DNA from: Tritrichomonas musculus
Taxonomy: Eukaryota > Parabasalia > Tritrichomonadida > Tritrichomonadidae
Reading direction: 5' to 3'
Assembly: GCA_039105265.1 (NCBI GenBank)
Contig: JAPFFF010000038.1
Coordinates: forward strand, 930,001-994,000
Length of the DNA stretch: 64,000 nt
Shown: positions 30,627 to 39,918 of the stretch, in pieces
How the letters are laid out: the number at the start of each line of letters is the position of its first letter
How positions within the stretch are numbered: position 1 is the first letter of the stretch
Program-made: the position numbers and the translations under genes
The notes under the pieces: generated by a model
The model's input: only the letters and a program-made list of their open reading frames with translations
Told to the model about the DNA's origin: nothing
The model's database searches: none

Positions 30627-30920
30627 TCATATTAATCTGAGATTAATCTGGAGAGCTTTTCGTTTATTCTCATCAAAGTTACTCAGTGTTGGTTTCTTCA
30701 AACGAAGAAACCAATCCCCATGAATGCTGCATTTGGAGTAGAAATATTTAAATTGTCTAGAAAAAGGACTGCATGTTTCTCTTGAGGGCCGATATTCACA
30801 GAAAACATCTACATAACAATCAGCCTCAATTTCTTTAGGAGCCACGTGAACGATAGCAAAAGTGACAATGTCATTTTGTCCTAAAACTTTTATTGACAGT
30901 GCTAATATGAGCATTGGCAT
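30627..30920 (-). CDS. Small Cys-containing secreted protein (hypothetical)
   Basis: 97 residues from the ATG at 30920 (a TTG 12 bp upstream opens the frame but is unlikely to start it). It begins MPMLILALSIKVLGQND, which fits a short signal peptide. The mature part has four Cys (DCYVDVFCEYRPSRETCSPF..FYSKCSIHGDW), compatible with two disulfides. No family recognised. It is divergent from the next gene, with a 47-bp gap. Composition is less AT-rich than the surroundings, which favours a real gene, but there is no homology to support it. Confidence 0.4.
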   Translation of the reverse strand: MPMLILALSIKVLGQNDIVTFAIVHVAPKEIEADCYVDVFCEYRPSRETCSPFSRQFKYFYSKCSIHGDWFLRLKKPTLSNFDENKRKALQINLRLI

Positions 30921-30967
30921 ATAAACAATCAACCAAATATTTTTTACACTATCATTTTATTATTTTG

Positions 30968-31246
30968 ATGTATTTAATTACGCAGATATCGTTGTTATTG
31001 GAAATCTTATTAGTTTTAACAGGGACTAGCAATTACGATTACTTGAGATTACGATATCCCAAAATTATTTTATTTGATTTAAAATACGGGAGATATTCAT
31101 CGCTTGTTTTTTATTTTATATTAGTCGACCCTGAAAGTATGAAACTGTTCAATAAGCCATATTTAAAATCAAGCTTTTGTAATTACCAGAATATACAGGA
31201 GTATGTCCTGGGAAAAGTAGAGGGCCCAAATTTCAAACCTTTTTGA
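30968..31246 (+). CDS. Small possibly secreted protein (hypothetical)
   Basis: 92 residues from ATG 30968; the frame opens earlier at a TTG. MYLITQISLLLEILLVLTGTSNYD looks like a signal peptide with cleavage near the TGTS. The rest (YLRLRYPKIILFDLKYGRYS, FCNYQNIQEYVLGKVEGP) has no known motif. It faces away from the neighbouring small secreted frame, so both may share a 47-bp promoter. Weak support overall. Confidence 0.35.
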   Translation: MYLITQISLLLEILLVLTGTSNYDYLRLRYPKIILFDLKYGRYSSLVFYFILVDPESMKLFNKPYLKSSFCNYQNIQEYVLGKVEGPNFKPF

Positions 31247-31527
31247 AAAATACGATATTGTTTAGAAAAGAAATTAAATTTTGAATGAAAACAACTTTTT
31301 CAAATAGAAAATACGATAAATATCGTATATTTATTGATAAAGCAAGATTCAAAAGGCTTGGGACAAACTTTTTCAATACGTAAAGGTCAAAATTACTCAT
31401 TTTAAAGGTCAATAAGTCACAAGTAGAATGCAAGATTTTCAGAGAAACATTGAAAAAAATTGAATGTTGTCTCAAGCATTTTGAATCCAACTTTATATGA
31501 AATAATTAATTATTGAGAATCTTCTCC
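31247..31527. other. Spacer upstream of the dehydrogenase gene
   Basis: An 85-codon minus frame (31233-31490) has no recognisable features and is not called. Confidence 0.4.
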
Positions 31528-31544
31528 CTTTTGATATCACATTA
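31528..31544 (+). promoter_or_regulatory. Candidate core promoter
   Basis: CTTTTGATA at 31528-31536 is followed by TATCACATTA and the ATG. TCACA fits the trichomonad initiator form TCAY(T/A) and sits 7-8 nt before the ATG. The same CTTTTGATA lies 11 nt before the kinase ATG (59072-59080). Confidence 0.35.
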
Positions 31545-32009
31545 ATGAGAGTCTGGTTGGTTACAGGAACAGCTACTGGTCTTGGTCACGAGCTCGTCAA
31601 GCTCCTCATTGCTCGTGGAGACAAAGTATGTGCAACATCGCGTACTCCAGAAAAACTCATCAATTCAATTGGTCCCATTTCTGATTCATTCCTCCCAATC
31701 AAAATGGATCTTACCTCAGAAGAATCAATCAACAGCGGAGTTGCCAAAGCAATTGAAAAATTTGGACACGTTGACGTCCTTGTAAATAATGCCGGAGCAA
31801 ATCAAAGCGGTACATTTGAAGAAACCTCAGAAGCTTCAATTCGCAAAAACTTTGAAATCAATTTCTTTGCTCCACTTCGTGTAATTCGTGCAATTATGCC
31901 TCATTTCAGATCTCGAAAATCAGGTACAATTTTCAATGTCGCCTCAATTGCAGCCTTTCATTCATTTTATGGAATGTCTGTTTACTCGGCAAACAAGATG
32001 GCCCAGTAG
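31545..32009 (+). pseudogene. Short-chain dehydrogenase/reductase, 5' part
   Basis: 154 residues of a classical SDR. Nucleotide-binding TGTATGLG at 7-14, DLTSEES after beta-3, NNAG at 81-84, and the catalytic Ser134 and YSANK (Tyr147, Lys151) are present. The frame stops three codons later (ATGGCCCAGTAG), where a full SDR would need about 120 more residues for the substrate pocket. A matching C-terminal piece lies on the same strand at 43656-43850, beyond the insertion stack. Composition is clearly less AT-rich than the neighbours and the codons look like those of an expressed gene, so the break is recent. Family members use NAD(P)H to reduce carbonyls; the substrate is unknown. Confidence 0.85.
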
Positions 32010-32015
32010 TTTATA

Positions 32016-32068
32016 ATTGTGAGTCCTTGGACGCCATGCAAACATGGCATCCCAGTCCTCACAATTTC
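32016..32068. repeat. Hairpin at the broken end of the dehydrogenase gene
   Basis: AATTGTGAG and CTCACAATT enclose GCCATG-CAAA-CATGGC, giving a nested stem-loop directly after the truncation point of the SDR reading frame. It may be part of the end of the inserted DNA. Confidence 0.6.
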
Positions 32069-32194
32069 AAGGCAATTAGCCACATTTTATTGAGAGATAA
32101 TTCATTGTTTCTCAGCTATGAACATTCATTCATTTGACTTACATAAATATCAAATTATATTTTACATAATTTTATACTTTTTTCTTTACATTAA

Positions 32195-32509
32195 ATGGAA
32201 CAACAACAATCAAAAGTAATTGATTCAACTATTAGTCTTAGCAAAATATCTGATTTAGAATTATTGAAACAATTAATCAAAGAATTAATTAGAGATGATG
32301 AAATTGCAGCTTTACGTAAATTATTACGAGTAAACAAGAATTGTATGAAATTCAAAACAAAAGACCTTAACGATGAATTATATAAAGATGGATATAGATT
32401 TGTAAAGAGAAATGGTGTAATGACATATATTACATCAAAGCAAAAGCCTAAATATGGAGAGAGTATTGAAAAATGTCAATCAGTTTTGAATAAAATTAAT
32501 AATAATTAA
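32195..32509 (+). CDS. Hypothetical 104-residue protein inside the insertion stack
   Basis: ATG at 32195, TAA at 32507-32509. It is helical and highly charged (LSKISDLELLKQLIKELIRDDEIAALRKLL), with a C-terminal part VKRNGVMTYITSKQKPKYGE. No family recognised. It lies between the broken SDR and the 3.0-kb element and shares the plus strand with the 131-codon frame on the other side of that element; both may belong to an older inserted element. The protein-like composition next to long noncoding DNA supports a real, or formerly real, gene. Confidence 0.5.
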   Translation: MEQQQSKVIDSTISLSKISDLELLKQLIKELIRDDEIAALRKLLRVNKNCMKFKTKDLNDELYKDGYRFVKRNGVMTYITSKQKPKYGESIEKCQSVLNKINNN

Positions 32510-32667
32510 TTATTTTTATACTTATATAATATTTTTCTAATGTTTTCATAATATTTTTAATGCTTACGTAATTTTATATAATACATTTCGATTTTTTTAA
32601 ATTTCAAATATCATGAGTAATAGCAAGCCTTTTGATTCTTTAATCAAATTATTTGATATGCCTAAGC

Positions 32668-35600
32668 AGAGTAGATAAAAAAATGAAATAAAAATATTTC
32701 AGAATTTTAAAATGGATAGATTTAAAGTTCAGTAAGAAACTAACATATTGAAATGATCAAAATAAATAAATTAGTACCACACGACTGGGAAATGATGTGA
32801 AAAGTTATAAAATAAAACTTACATAATTCGATGAATAAAGATATTATGAATTTTTAACTTAAATAATTTATTATATTTTTTGATGGTATAATATTATATT
32901 ATATTTAAATTGATATGTAGTAAGATAAGTTTAGATATTATAAGAAAAATAGTAATTTCGTTCATTTCACTTGAGAGAGAAAAATATCGTACAAAACGCC
33001 CGGTGTTGAGATATCTTAAACATAACATTGTTATTTGATATTAATAATATGCGTATATATTAAAATGAAATTTTATCTATATTGGCCAAGAAATCTATCA
33101 AATAAAATTTTAAGTATGTTTGAAATTTTGTGAAAAAAGTGAAAAATATAATCATGCTTAAAAGATCCATACAAACTAATATGACAAAAGAATATTTTAG
33201 ATCATTAATTGTTTTCAGACTCAATTAATTTACAAAAAAACAGTTGACTAATTAAGATTTATTCTTTTTAATACAAAAAAACCATATTTGCCAATAAAAG
33301 TTAAAAAGGTACAGATGCATCAAAAGATTAATAAATATTTCTGAAATATCATATTAATATGCAAATATAGATATATTACAAATATCACAAATTTGTATAT
33401 TCATGAAGAAAAAATAATATCAAAATAAAACTATTCAAAAAAAATTAAAAAAAAAATTGGTTTTAGAAATATATGAAAATTGTGCTGAAAATTTTTTCGT
33501 TTTACATTATTAATATAATAATAAAATTTATTTACTGTTTTAAAATACTATACACCCCGAGCTTATTACATTTTCAAAAATAAAAATGTAATAAGAATTT
33601 TTTTTTAAAAAAAAAAGACGAGCTGCCAAACGAACTTATGACCCTAATTAAAAAAATTATAAATAAGATTATCTTGTTTAATTACAAATATATATATAAA
33701 TAAAAAAATTATTTAAATTTATAATCTTATACTTATCATATATTTATAATTTTTGTTCGAAAAATCAAAGATTTTTTCCTTATTACAGTATTTCTCAAAT
33801 CTTATTACATAAATTGAAAAAGCCCAAAATGTAAGAACATTAATTTTTTGGTTTTTAAACGATTAAAAATAATATATTTATTATTTAGAATATTCAAACA
33901 TTTATATATATCAAAATAAATATAAAATATTATATTAAACCATTTTATGATAGGAATAAATGGACTTTTTTATTACTTTAAAAATTGAAAGAAATTTGTT
34001 ATTATAAATATATAAATATTTTGGTTATTTATAGATATATAAGATTTTTTTTATGAAATTAATAATAATATTGTATTATAATTATAGATATTATGATTAT
34101 CTAAAGCAAAATGTTCGGTTGAATTAAAACGAAATTTGTCTTATTTTGTATCTTGATATTAATAATAAATGATTTTATATATAATCTTGAATATATAAGT
34201 ATATTGTGCAATTTAATTGTCGTGAGGACAAAAAGATAATGCAATATATCCAATATTTTTGTAAAAAATACTATATAAAATACTCTGAAAATATATTTAA
34301 AGTATTGAATCCTTAGAGCAAAGTACTCAAACCTTAAAGCAAAAAGTATTCAATTATTTGACAAATAAAATAATTTCAATACTCCTTAAAGTAGGAGTAT
34401 TGAATTCTTATTACAAGAGACTATTGAAATTTCAGCCATATAAAACAAATTGAAAGGTCCTTATTACAGCTCGTTATTTTTGGAAAACGTTAAGTTTTTT
34501 TCATTAATTTTGTTAACCAAATTTTAATATATATATATAAATATAAAGATAAATTTGTTAACCAAAAAACTAAAAAAAAAAACGTTTTTATTTTCATGAA
34601 ATATGCTCTTTTTTGGCTTTTTGAATAAATGATATTTTGATGTAATAAGAGCCGTTTAAAATAGACTTTAGCTCGGGGTGTAAAATACTATTTATAAATA
34701 AATTTCCTCGCTCAATTTTATTATATTTAAGAATTTATATTTGAATGCATTTAAAACGCATATAAAATCTATTCAAAATATTATTTTTGAAAGATGTTTT
34801 CAAAATTTCTATGAATAAAATGTTTAAAATATTTCAGCATTATTTTAATTAATTAAAATCTTAAAAAACATAAAAATATGTCACTGACTTAAAATAAAAA
34901 GTGCTTATTCATATAATCAAAAAAAGTTAACTTATAAATGAATTTTTTAATATTTAAAATTGATACCAAAATCCCAAATGGAAAATATATTCATAAAAAA
35001 TCATTATATTTATATATACATAGATATATATCAGAAAAAACTACAAAATAAGGCAATTAGGTTGCAAATCTCATTTCATTTAATATGATAGTTTTTATAA
35101 TAGGAATTATAATTATATTTTTTCATTTTTCTTCCTTAAAAAGCAAAAACTAAAGAATTTATGAAAAATAATTTTGTTTATGCTTCCGAAATGATATTGA
35201 TGCCATATTTATTGAATTTTGAAAGCTTTTTAATCGTTTTTTCATATTGAAAAAAAAGAAATCATCCTTTTTCTAAGAAAAAAAAAATGTATAAATCTTA
35301 AAATTTTAACATAAATATATTTACACAATGTTAAAGATAATATGTTAAAATAAAAGGACCGGGCGAAATAGAAAAAAAGTTATAAGCCATTTATTTCAAA
35401 AAATCCAAAAAAAAATAATATTTTCTATTTTTTTTGTGAAATGCTCCTGATTTAATTTAAAATATCAAGTGAAAAATAATAATCATATGATATTATGAAT
35501 GATTGTGCTTATTAGAAATAAAATTTCATAGATTTTAATGAAATCACATATTATAATGATTACATTATAACTTTCTTTTGGGCGAGCCAAAATTGACAAA

Positions 35601-35689
35601 AAACTAAATTTCTGTTAGTTATCAATTAATTAATCTATAGACAAAAAACTATTAAAAAACTTTCAGCCAATTCTTTTTCTATCTACTCT
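32668..35689. mobile_element. 3.0-kb terminal-inverted-repeat element with 8-bp target duplication
   Basis: The ends read AGAGTAGATAAAAAAA (left) and, reversed, AGAGTAGATAGAAAAA (right). They are flanked by an exact 8-bp direct repeat GCCTAAGC at 32660-32667 and 35690-35697. No frame over 60 codons occurs inside, so it is non-coding or fully decayed. An 8-bp duplication with short inverted repeats fits hAT-type transposons better than Mutator or mariner; the family call is inference. Sequence on both sides of the duplication looks coding on the plus strand, so it appears to have landed in a small gene. It carries a second element inside it (33552-34681). Confidence 0.75.
33552..34681. mobile_element. 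1.13-kb element with 10-bp target duplication, nested
   Basis: Left end ACACCCCGAGCT and right end AGCTCGGGGTGT are a perfect 12-bp inverted repeat, and TTATTACAT recurs a little further in on both sides. They are flanked by an exact 10-bp direct repeat AAAATACTAT (33542-33551 and 34682-34691). A 9-11 bp duplication is the mark of Mutator-like elements. The inside is AT-rich with many CTTATTACA-type motifs and no coding frame: a non-autonomous element. It sits inside the 3.0-kb element and is therefore the younger of the two. Confidence 0.82.
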
Positions 35690-35732
35690 GCCTAAGCTTA
35701 AAACTAATACGAGTAATAACCCTAGTAGAAAC

Positions 35733-36128
35733 ATGCATCAAACCTCTAACTCAATAGAAACATCTAACTTCAACGTAGGCTCAGAAATCATTACAAGCAC
35801 TACCGAGCCAACTCTCCAGAGGCTGGTTGCAGACGAGAAGAAAAAGAAATGGAATGCATACATGAGACAATATAATGCAAAGAAGAAGCAAGAACGAGAA
35901 GATAGATTAAATAAAGTTGCATTAACTATAAACAATTGTGAGAAACTATACGATGTCAAAGAAATTAATCAAATATTGATTAATAATATAGTTATATTAA
36001 TTGAAATCTGTAATAACAATATTAATAGGCTAAATAAAACTGCAATAAATAACAAATTACTTAATAGTATGAATGATATAAAAGAATATTCATTAATATT
36101 GCAAGAAGCAGTAAAATCGATAATTTAA
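35733..36128 (+). CDS. Hypothetical basic/helical protein next to the 3.0-kb element
   Basis: 131 codons to TAA at 36126-36128; the real start is uncertain because the 3.0-kb element ends just upstream at 35689 and appears to interrupt the 5' part. A basic segment (KKKKWNAYMRQYNAKKKQER) is followed by helices rich in N and I. No family recognised; the basic block could bind nucleic acid. It lies 12 bp outside the left terminal repeat of the Polinton-like element, so it belongs either to the DNA that element entered or to an associated element. Confidence 0.5.
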   Translation: MHQTSNSIETSNFNVGSEIITSTTEPTLQRLVADEKKKKWNAYMRQYNAKKKQEREDRLNKVALTINNCEKLYDVKEINQILINNIVILIEICNNNINRLNKTAINNKLLNSMNDIKEYSLILQEAVKSII

Positions 36129-36139
36129 ACAATATTTTC

Positions 36140-36525
36140 GGTCTACGGGAGTAGTATATGTATGTGTAGATGAGCAGGGGAGATAAAAGGGGTATCAAAA
36201 GGGGTAGGGTTAAAATACATATCTTTGAATTCAAAAATAACATCAACGAAAAACAGAACTTTCAAAAATTTTTTATTTTTTTATCAGCAATTTATAATGT
36301 CAAACCAAGCGGAACAATTAAGCACCCTCATTAATAGAATCAATAAAAAGCTAAAAGGATGGAGACCCGCTTTAAAATACCTCTACGATAATGATGATAT
36401 CATAGATGAAGTACTAAAAGAGATAAATCACTTTATTAAACAGCTAAAGAAATTCAACGGTAGCTGCGAACACTCGCTGCCTCCGACGAACGGACGAACT
36501 GAACAATTAATAGCTGAACTTGAAG
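36140..36525. repeat. Left terminal inverted repeat of the Polinton-like element
   Basis: Starts GGTCTACGGGAGTAGTATAT and pairs with 43094-43488. It covers the promoter region and the first ~76 codons of the gene at 36297, so the 5' end of that gene exists twice. Confidence 0.85.
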
Positions 36526-37226
36526 TTCAAGACTCAAGCAAAACACGACTCGCTCCGTACATTCAATACTATTCTGATTTGAGATTAGGAAAACCAAGAG
36601 TCAGCACCAGAGCATCACCAAATTCATTCTGGAGTAGTCTCTTTTCTAAGATATGGAAGGTCTATTGGGAGATATTCAGTGAAATACAACCATTATCAAA
36701 AGTTGTTAATTATCTTACTATATCAAATGCATTATTTGTATATCACTTTGATAATCCCGTTAAGAAAGCAATTGAAACAGAACATAATTTGAAGCCGATG
36801 AATTACGTTGAATGGATGAATTACAGGAAAACACAAAAATCTGATTATAACAAGAAATGTATTGCTCTCATACAAGATTTCATAAACAAATCTAAAAAGA
36901 CAATCATCTTCGAAACCGGTAAATGGTCTAGAGATATTAATACCTGGAATCCTGAGTTTAAGACCATTATCGAAAACATTAATTACTTAATTCAGAAAGT
37001 TGCACCCGCAGGTACTGATGTTAATGAAACAATAGCTTATATCAAGGTTGCTAGCCCAACAGATATTCAAACGTTAAAGGAGGTTTCAAATAATAATATC
37101 GCCGTCTGGATTGATACAGTTTACGGTAAGGGTTGCGGATATATTGAATATAAGATTCAAATGTCTAAACAAAAGATTGAGAGGCTATCAGCAGCAGAAG
37201 GATATGATATCAAAGTACCTGAATAA
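36297..37226 (+). CDS. Polinton-like element: unknown protein starting in the terminal repeat
   Basis: 309 residues from ATG 36297 (the open frame begins earlier at a TTG, but the ATG sits after an AT-rich leader shared by both terminal repeats). The N-terminal ~76 residues are helical and encoded within the repeat (INRINKKLKGWRPALKYLYD). The rest includes SSLFSKIWKVYWEIFSEI and a conserved-looking TIIFETGKWSRDINTWNPEF. No polymerase, helicase or ATPase motif. Not recognised. Confidence 0.6.
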   Translation: MSNQAEQLSTLINRINKKLKGWRPALKYLYDNDDIIDEVLKEINHFIKQLKKFNGSCEHSLPPTNGRTEQLIAELEVQDSSKTRLAPYIQYYSDLRLGKPRVSTRASPNSFWSSLFSKIWKVYWEIFSEIQPLSKVVNYLTISNALFVYHFDNPVKKAIETEHNLKPMNYVEWMNYRKTQKSDYNKKCIALIQDFINKSKKTIIFETGKWSRDINTWNPEFKTIIENINYLIQKVAPAGTDVNETIAYIKVASPTDIQTLKEVSNNNIAVWIDTVYGKGCGYIEYKIQMSKQKIERLSAAEGYDIKVPE

Positions 37227-37295
37227 ATAAAAATAAATTAATGATTATTTGATGAAGCTACCTTGAACCTCTTTTGCAAAATGATGATTTTATTT

Positions 37296-38273
37296 TTATG
37301 ACGGTCTTCTTCTTCTCCTCCTTCTCGTTGAGTCACTGCCCGCAGTATTTAAAGAATCATTATGTATTGGAAACGGTTGTGAATTCGTTTGTTTTTTACT
37401 ATGTTTACGCTTTGGGCTACTTTGTTTTTTATTTTTTGGTGAACCATTAGGGAATGTATCGGAAGATGAATCAGAAGGTACTGAATCAGATGAAGATGAA
37501 AATGTTTTTCTCACTGAATACGGTTGAGGTGATTCATCATCACTGAAAGCAATCCATCCGTACTTTATTGGCGGGTTATCATTATCGTCGTCAGATGAAG
37601 AAGATACATGATAAACTTTTGCATTTGCAAATGATACTTCTTCATTTTGTGGTGATTTGAAAGGAGATGTCGCAGCATTAGCAAACTTATTTGTTTGTTG
37701 CGGAGGTGATTTGTAAGGAGATGTTGTCGCATCCTTCATATACGGTGATGTAGTTGCGTCAGCAAATTGAATATGTTTATTTATTTTTGGTGTTTGTGGC
37801 TGTGAATTGATAACAGGTATTGAGTATGTTGGTGTTTGTGGCGGTTGATTAAATTGATTCATTTGTGGTGGTGGTGGTGGTGGTTGATTTCCGAAACGAA
37901 CATGTTTCGTCTTCTGGTATTCATCTTGTATATCATCGATATACTGGTCTCGGTTAACATATTGATAATCTTGAAGCTTTCTTTTCAAACGAAAATCATT
38001 ATATTCCTGTTGTTCATCTAATACTAAGTCATTTGTTTGTTTTTGGTAATTCAGTAAATTATTTCTCGGCGGTAATTGAGTTTTCAATGCATTTGCTTGT
38101 GCCCGAAATAATTGTGCGTTTGCGTTTCCTATCTGTTGCTGTTCAAATGCTTTATTTCTTATATCACGTGCCCGTTCACGGACTTTCTGTCTTTGTATAC
38201 GTATTGCTTTCTCTCGTTCTTCTTTCTCGATTTGTTCCTTTGTTTTAAACAAATTACCGAGATTATTAAACAT
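37296..38273 (-). CDS. Polinton-like element: disordered protein with Arg-rich tail
   Basis: 325 residues. An N-terminal coiled coil (KEQIEKEEREKAIRIQRQ...) is followed by Pro/Gln/Ser-rich low complexity, including a short PPPPPP run and repeated DATTSPYK/AATSPFKSP motifs, and a C-terminal Arg run (STRRRRRRRPS). The basic tail suggests DNA or internal capsid binding, as for core proteins of related viruses; that is inference. It lies 13 bp from the next gene on the same strand. Confidence 0.6.
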   Translation of the reverse strand: MFNNLGNLFKTKEQIEKEEREKAIRIQRQKVRERARDIRNKAFEQQQIGNANAQLFRAQANALKTQLPPRNNLLNYQKQTNDLVLDEQQEYNDFRLKRKLQDYQYVNRDQYIDDIQDEYQKTKHVRFGNQPPPPPPQMNQFNQPPQTPTYSIPVINSQPQTPKINKHIQFADATTSPYMKDATTSPYKSPPQQTNKFANAATSPFKSPQNEEVSFANAKVYHVSSSSDDDNDNPPIKYGWIAFSDDESPQPYSVRKTFSSSSDSVPSDSSSDTFPNGSPKNKKQSSPKRKHSKKQTNSQPFPIHNDSLNTAGSDSTRRRRRRRPS

Positions 38274-38286
38274 ATTCTTTGATACT

Positions 38287-38709
38287 TCAATAAATTAATA
38301 AACAACTGAATATAAATGATTCAGGTTCAATAACGTTTCCTTTCATGTCTGTAAACCATAAATGATATTCTTTTTTTGTGTTGTTCAGACATTCATATTT
38401 CCTGTATTTGGTTTGTCGTCTGTTAGCAAGCATTATGAAATGGTCGCAGAAAGGCATGAATTCAACTATATCTGAATGAACCATTAAATCACCGACAATA
38501 TGTTGATTGACAACAGCACCACAATACTGAACAACAATATACTTCTTGTTGCGACTATAAACGAAATCATCAGGAAGATTAAAATCTTTTGTTTGTGTGT
38601 GATAGTATCGTTTTGTGATTGGCAACTTCGTTGACCCAAGCAAAGCTTGTGATTGTTTAGCTTTCATTTTGCGTTTTATAAGCCAAAAAGAATATTTTAT
38701 AATCATCAT
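38287..38709 (-). CDS. Polinton-like element: probable minor capsid (penton-type) protein
   Basis: 140 codons; a second ATG at codon 15 (MKAKQSQALLG) may be the true start. Size and pattern (VVQYCGAVVNQHI, DIVEFMPFCDHFIMLANRRQ and the end LWFTDMKGNVIEPESFIFSCLLIY) resemble the single jelly-roll minor capsid proteins of Polintons, which end in a 'L.F.D..GN.I' strand pair. This is recognition by pattern only. Its 5' end overlaps the integrase gene by 53 bp. Confidence 0.5.
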   Translation of the reverse strand: MMIIKYSFWLIKRKMKAKQSQALLGSTKLPITKRYYHTQTKDFNLPDDFVYSRNKKYIVVQYCGAVVNQHIVGDLMVHSDIVEFMPFCDHFIMLANRRQTKYRKYECLNNTKKEYHLWFTDMKGNVIEPESFIFSCLLIY

Positions 38710-39772
38710 TCAAAGCATCTATTGATGAACAAACATATTTTGTGTACATGATTGGGACTGTTATTATTGTTTTATTCTTCAGTGTTTTGTTAGTTTGACG
38801 CAAAGGATTTAATAGTTTACATTTAACGTTTCCAGACTCATAGCAAATGAATTCAGCGAGTTCATTGAACACTCTTCGTCGCTTTTCATGTTTCTTTTCT
38901 GTTTTTCCGTAATCGGTATGAATGAGTATTATATTTTTGGGTTTATATGACAGAAGACCTTTAAATCGTTGTTTTTGTTGAATCTCTTTCAATTGCATTG
39001 ATTTCGCTCTTATGTATCTCCATTCAAAGTCTCGATCGTCTTGCATCTGTTGAGGTGTTAGATAAATGTATTTTGATTGTCGTTTGTCAAGGTATTCATC
39101 AGTTTCTTCATCAAATGATGTGTATAAAGGATTCAATAAACGAAGAGATGAATGAGGTGTGTTATTGTACCATGCAACCATTTGTTGTATCAATACATTG
39201 TTTGTCATTCGTTGTTGTGACTGACCGAAAGCGTTTCGTAATGTTCTGATTACTGCATCAACACATTTATGTGCATTCGTGAAATGTGAATCATCAATGA
39301 TTAACTTTATTTTGTTAGGAGCTTTGAATTTAATTGACGGTTTGTTTGATTGGTATCTTTCTTCACCGTTGCAATAACTTTTGAATGCATTTGATATAAA
39401 AGCTGGTTCACCGTCACATTTAATTGTTTCAATTCTGATATTCCTTTTATTAACTAGTTTATCAATTACTTTGATTATAGTTAACTCAGTTCTGTCCGCA
39501 ATCGGTTCAACAATTAAGTATTTCGTGTTTACATTGATTAGGACGAGATAAGCTTTGTTTAATGCAAACATTATATCCATTTCCCAACAATGAGGCTCAA
39601 ATGAGAAGTCAGGTTTTGATAGTTTCTTTACTGTTTTCAATCGGAAATCCGGTATGTATGGCTCGGTTTTAATGTTTGTGTCTTTGATGTATTTGTATTT
39701 AGATTTGAAAGGATAATTAATTGATTCTTTGTAGCTGCGTGTACTCGCTGTGTCTTCGATGTATTCATTCAT
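38657..39772 (-). CDS. Polinton-like element: retroviral-type integrase
   Basis: 371 residues. The rve-type core lies at ~60-230: HCWEMDIMF, TIKCDGEPAFISNAF, and a helix ending VIRTLRNAFG followed by WYNNTPHSSLRLLNP, the typical 'YN..pH..' after the catalytic core. The C-terminal third (KPKNIILIHTDYGKTEKKHEKRRRVF, then short strands) fits the SH3/chromo-like end of Polinton integrases. It would cut and join the terminal repeats into target DNA. Confidence 0.8.
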   Translation of the reverse strand: MNEYIEDTASTRSYKESINYPFKSKYKYIKDTNIKTEPYIPDFRLKTVKKLSKPDFSFEPHCWEMDIMFALNKAYLVLINVNTKYLIVEPIADRTELTIIKVIDKLVNKRNIRIETIKCDGEPAFISNAFKSYCNGEERYQSNKPSIKFKAPNKIKLIIDDSHFTNAHKCVDAVIRTLRNAFGQSQQRMTNNVLIQQMVAWYNNTPHSSLRLLNPLYTSFDEETDEYLDKRQSKYIYLTPQQMQDDRDFEWRYIRAKSMQLKEIQQKQRFKGLLSYKPKNIILIHTDYGKTEKKHEKRRRVFNELAEFICYESGNVKCKLLNPLRQTNKTLKNKTIITVPIMYTKYVCSSIDALNDDYKIFFLAYKTQNES

Positions 39773-39918
39773 TTTGATCGCAAAAATAAAAGACTAAAAT
39801 GAAGCCTTTTTGTTTTGATCCTTCAAATACCGCTCATGAACGGAACAGTCAAAGAATCACAAAAATGAAAAGAGATATAGAAAGGGGTAATTTTAACCTT
39901 CAATCGAAATCAGTTTAT

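Noticed and set aside
32998-35366. CGCCCGGT / ACCGGGCG pair as another set of inverted ends
   Set aside because: Only 8 bp, no target duplication, and not symmetric within the 3.0-kb element.
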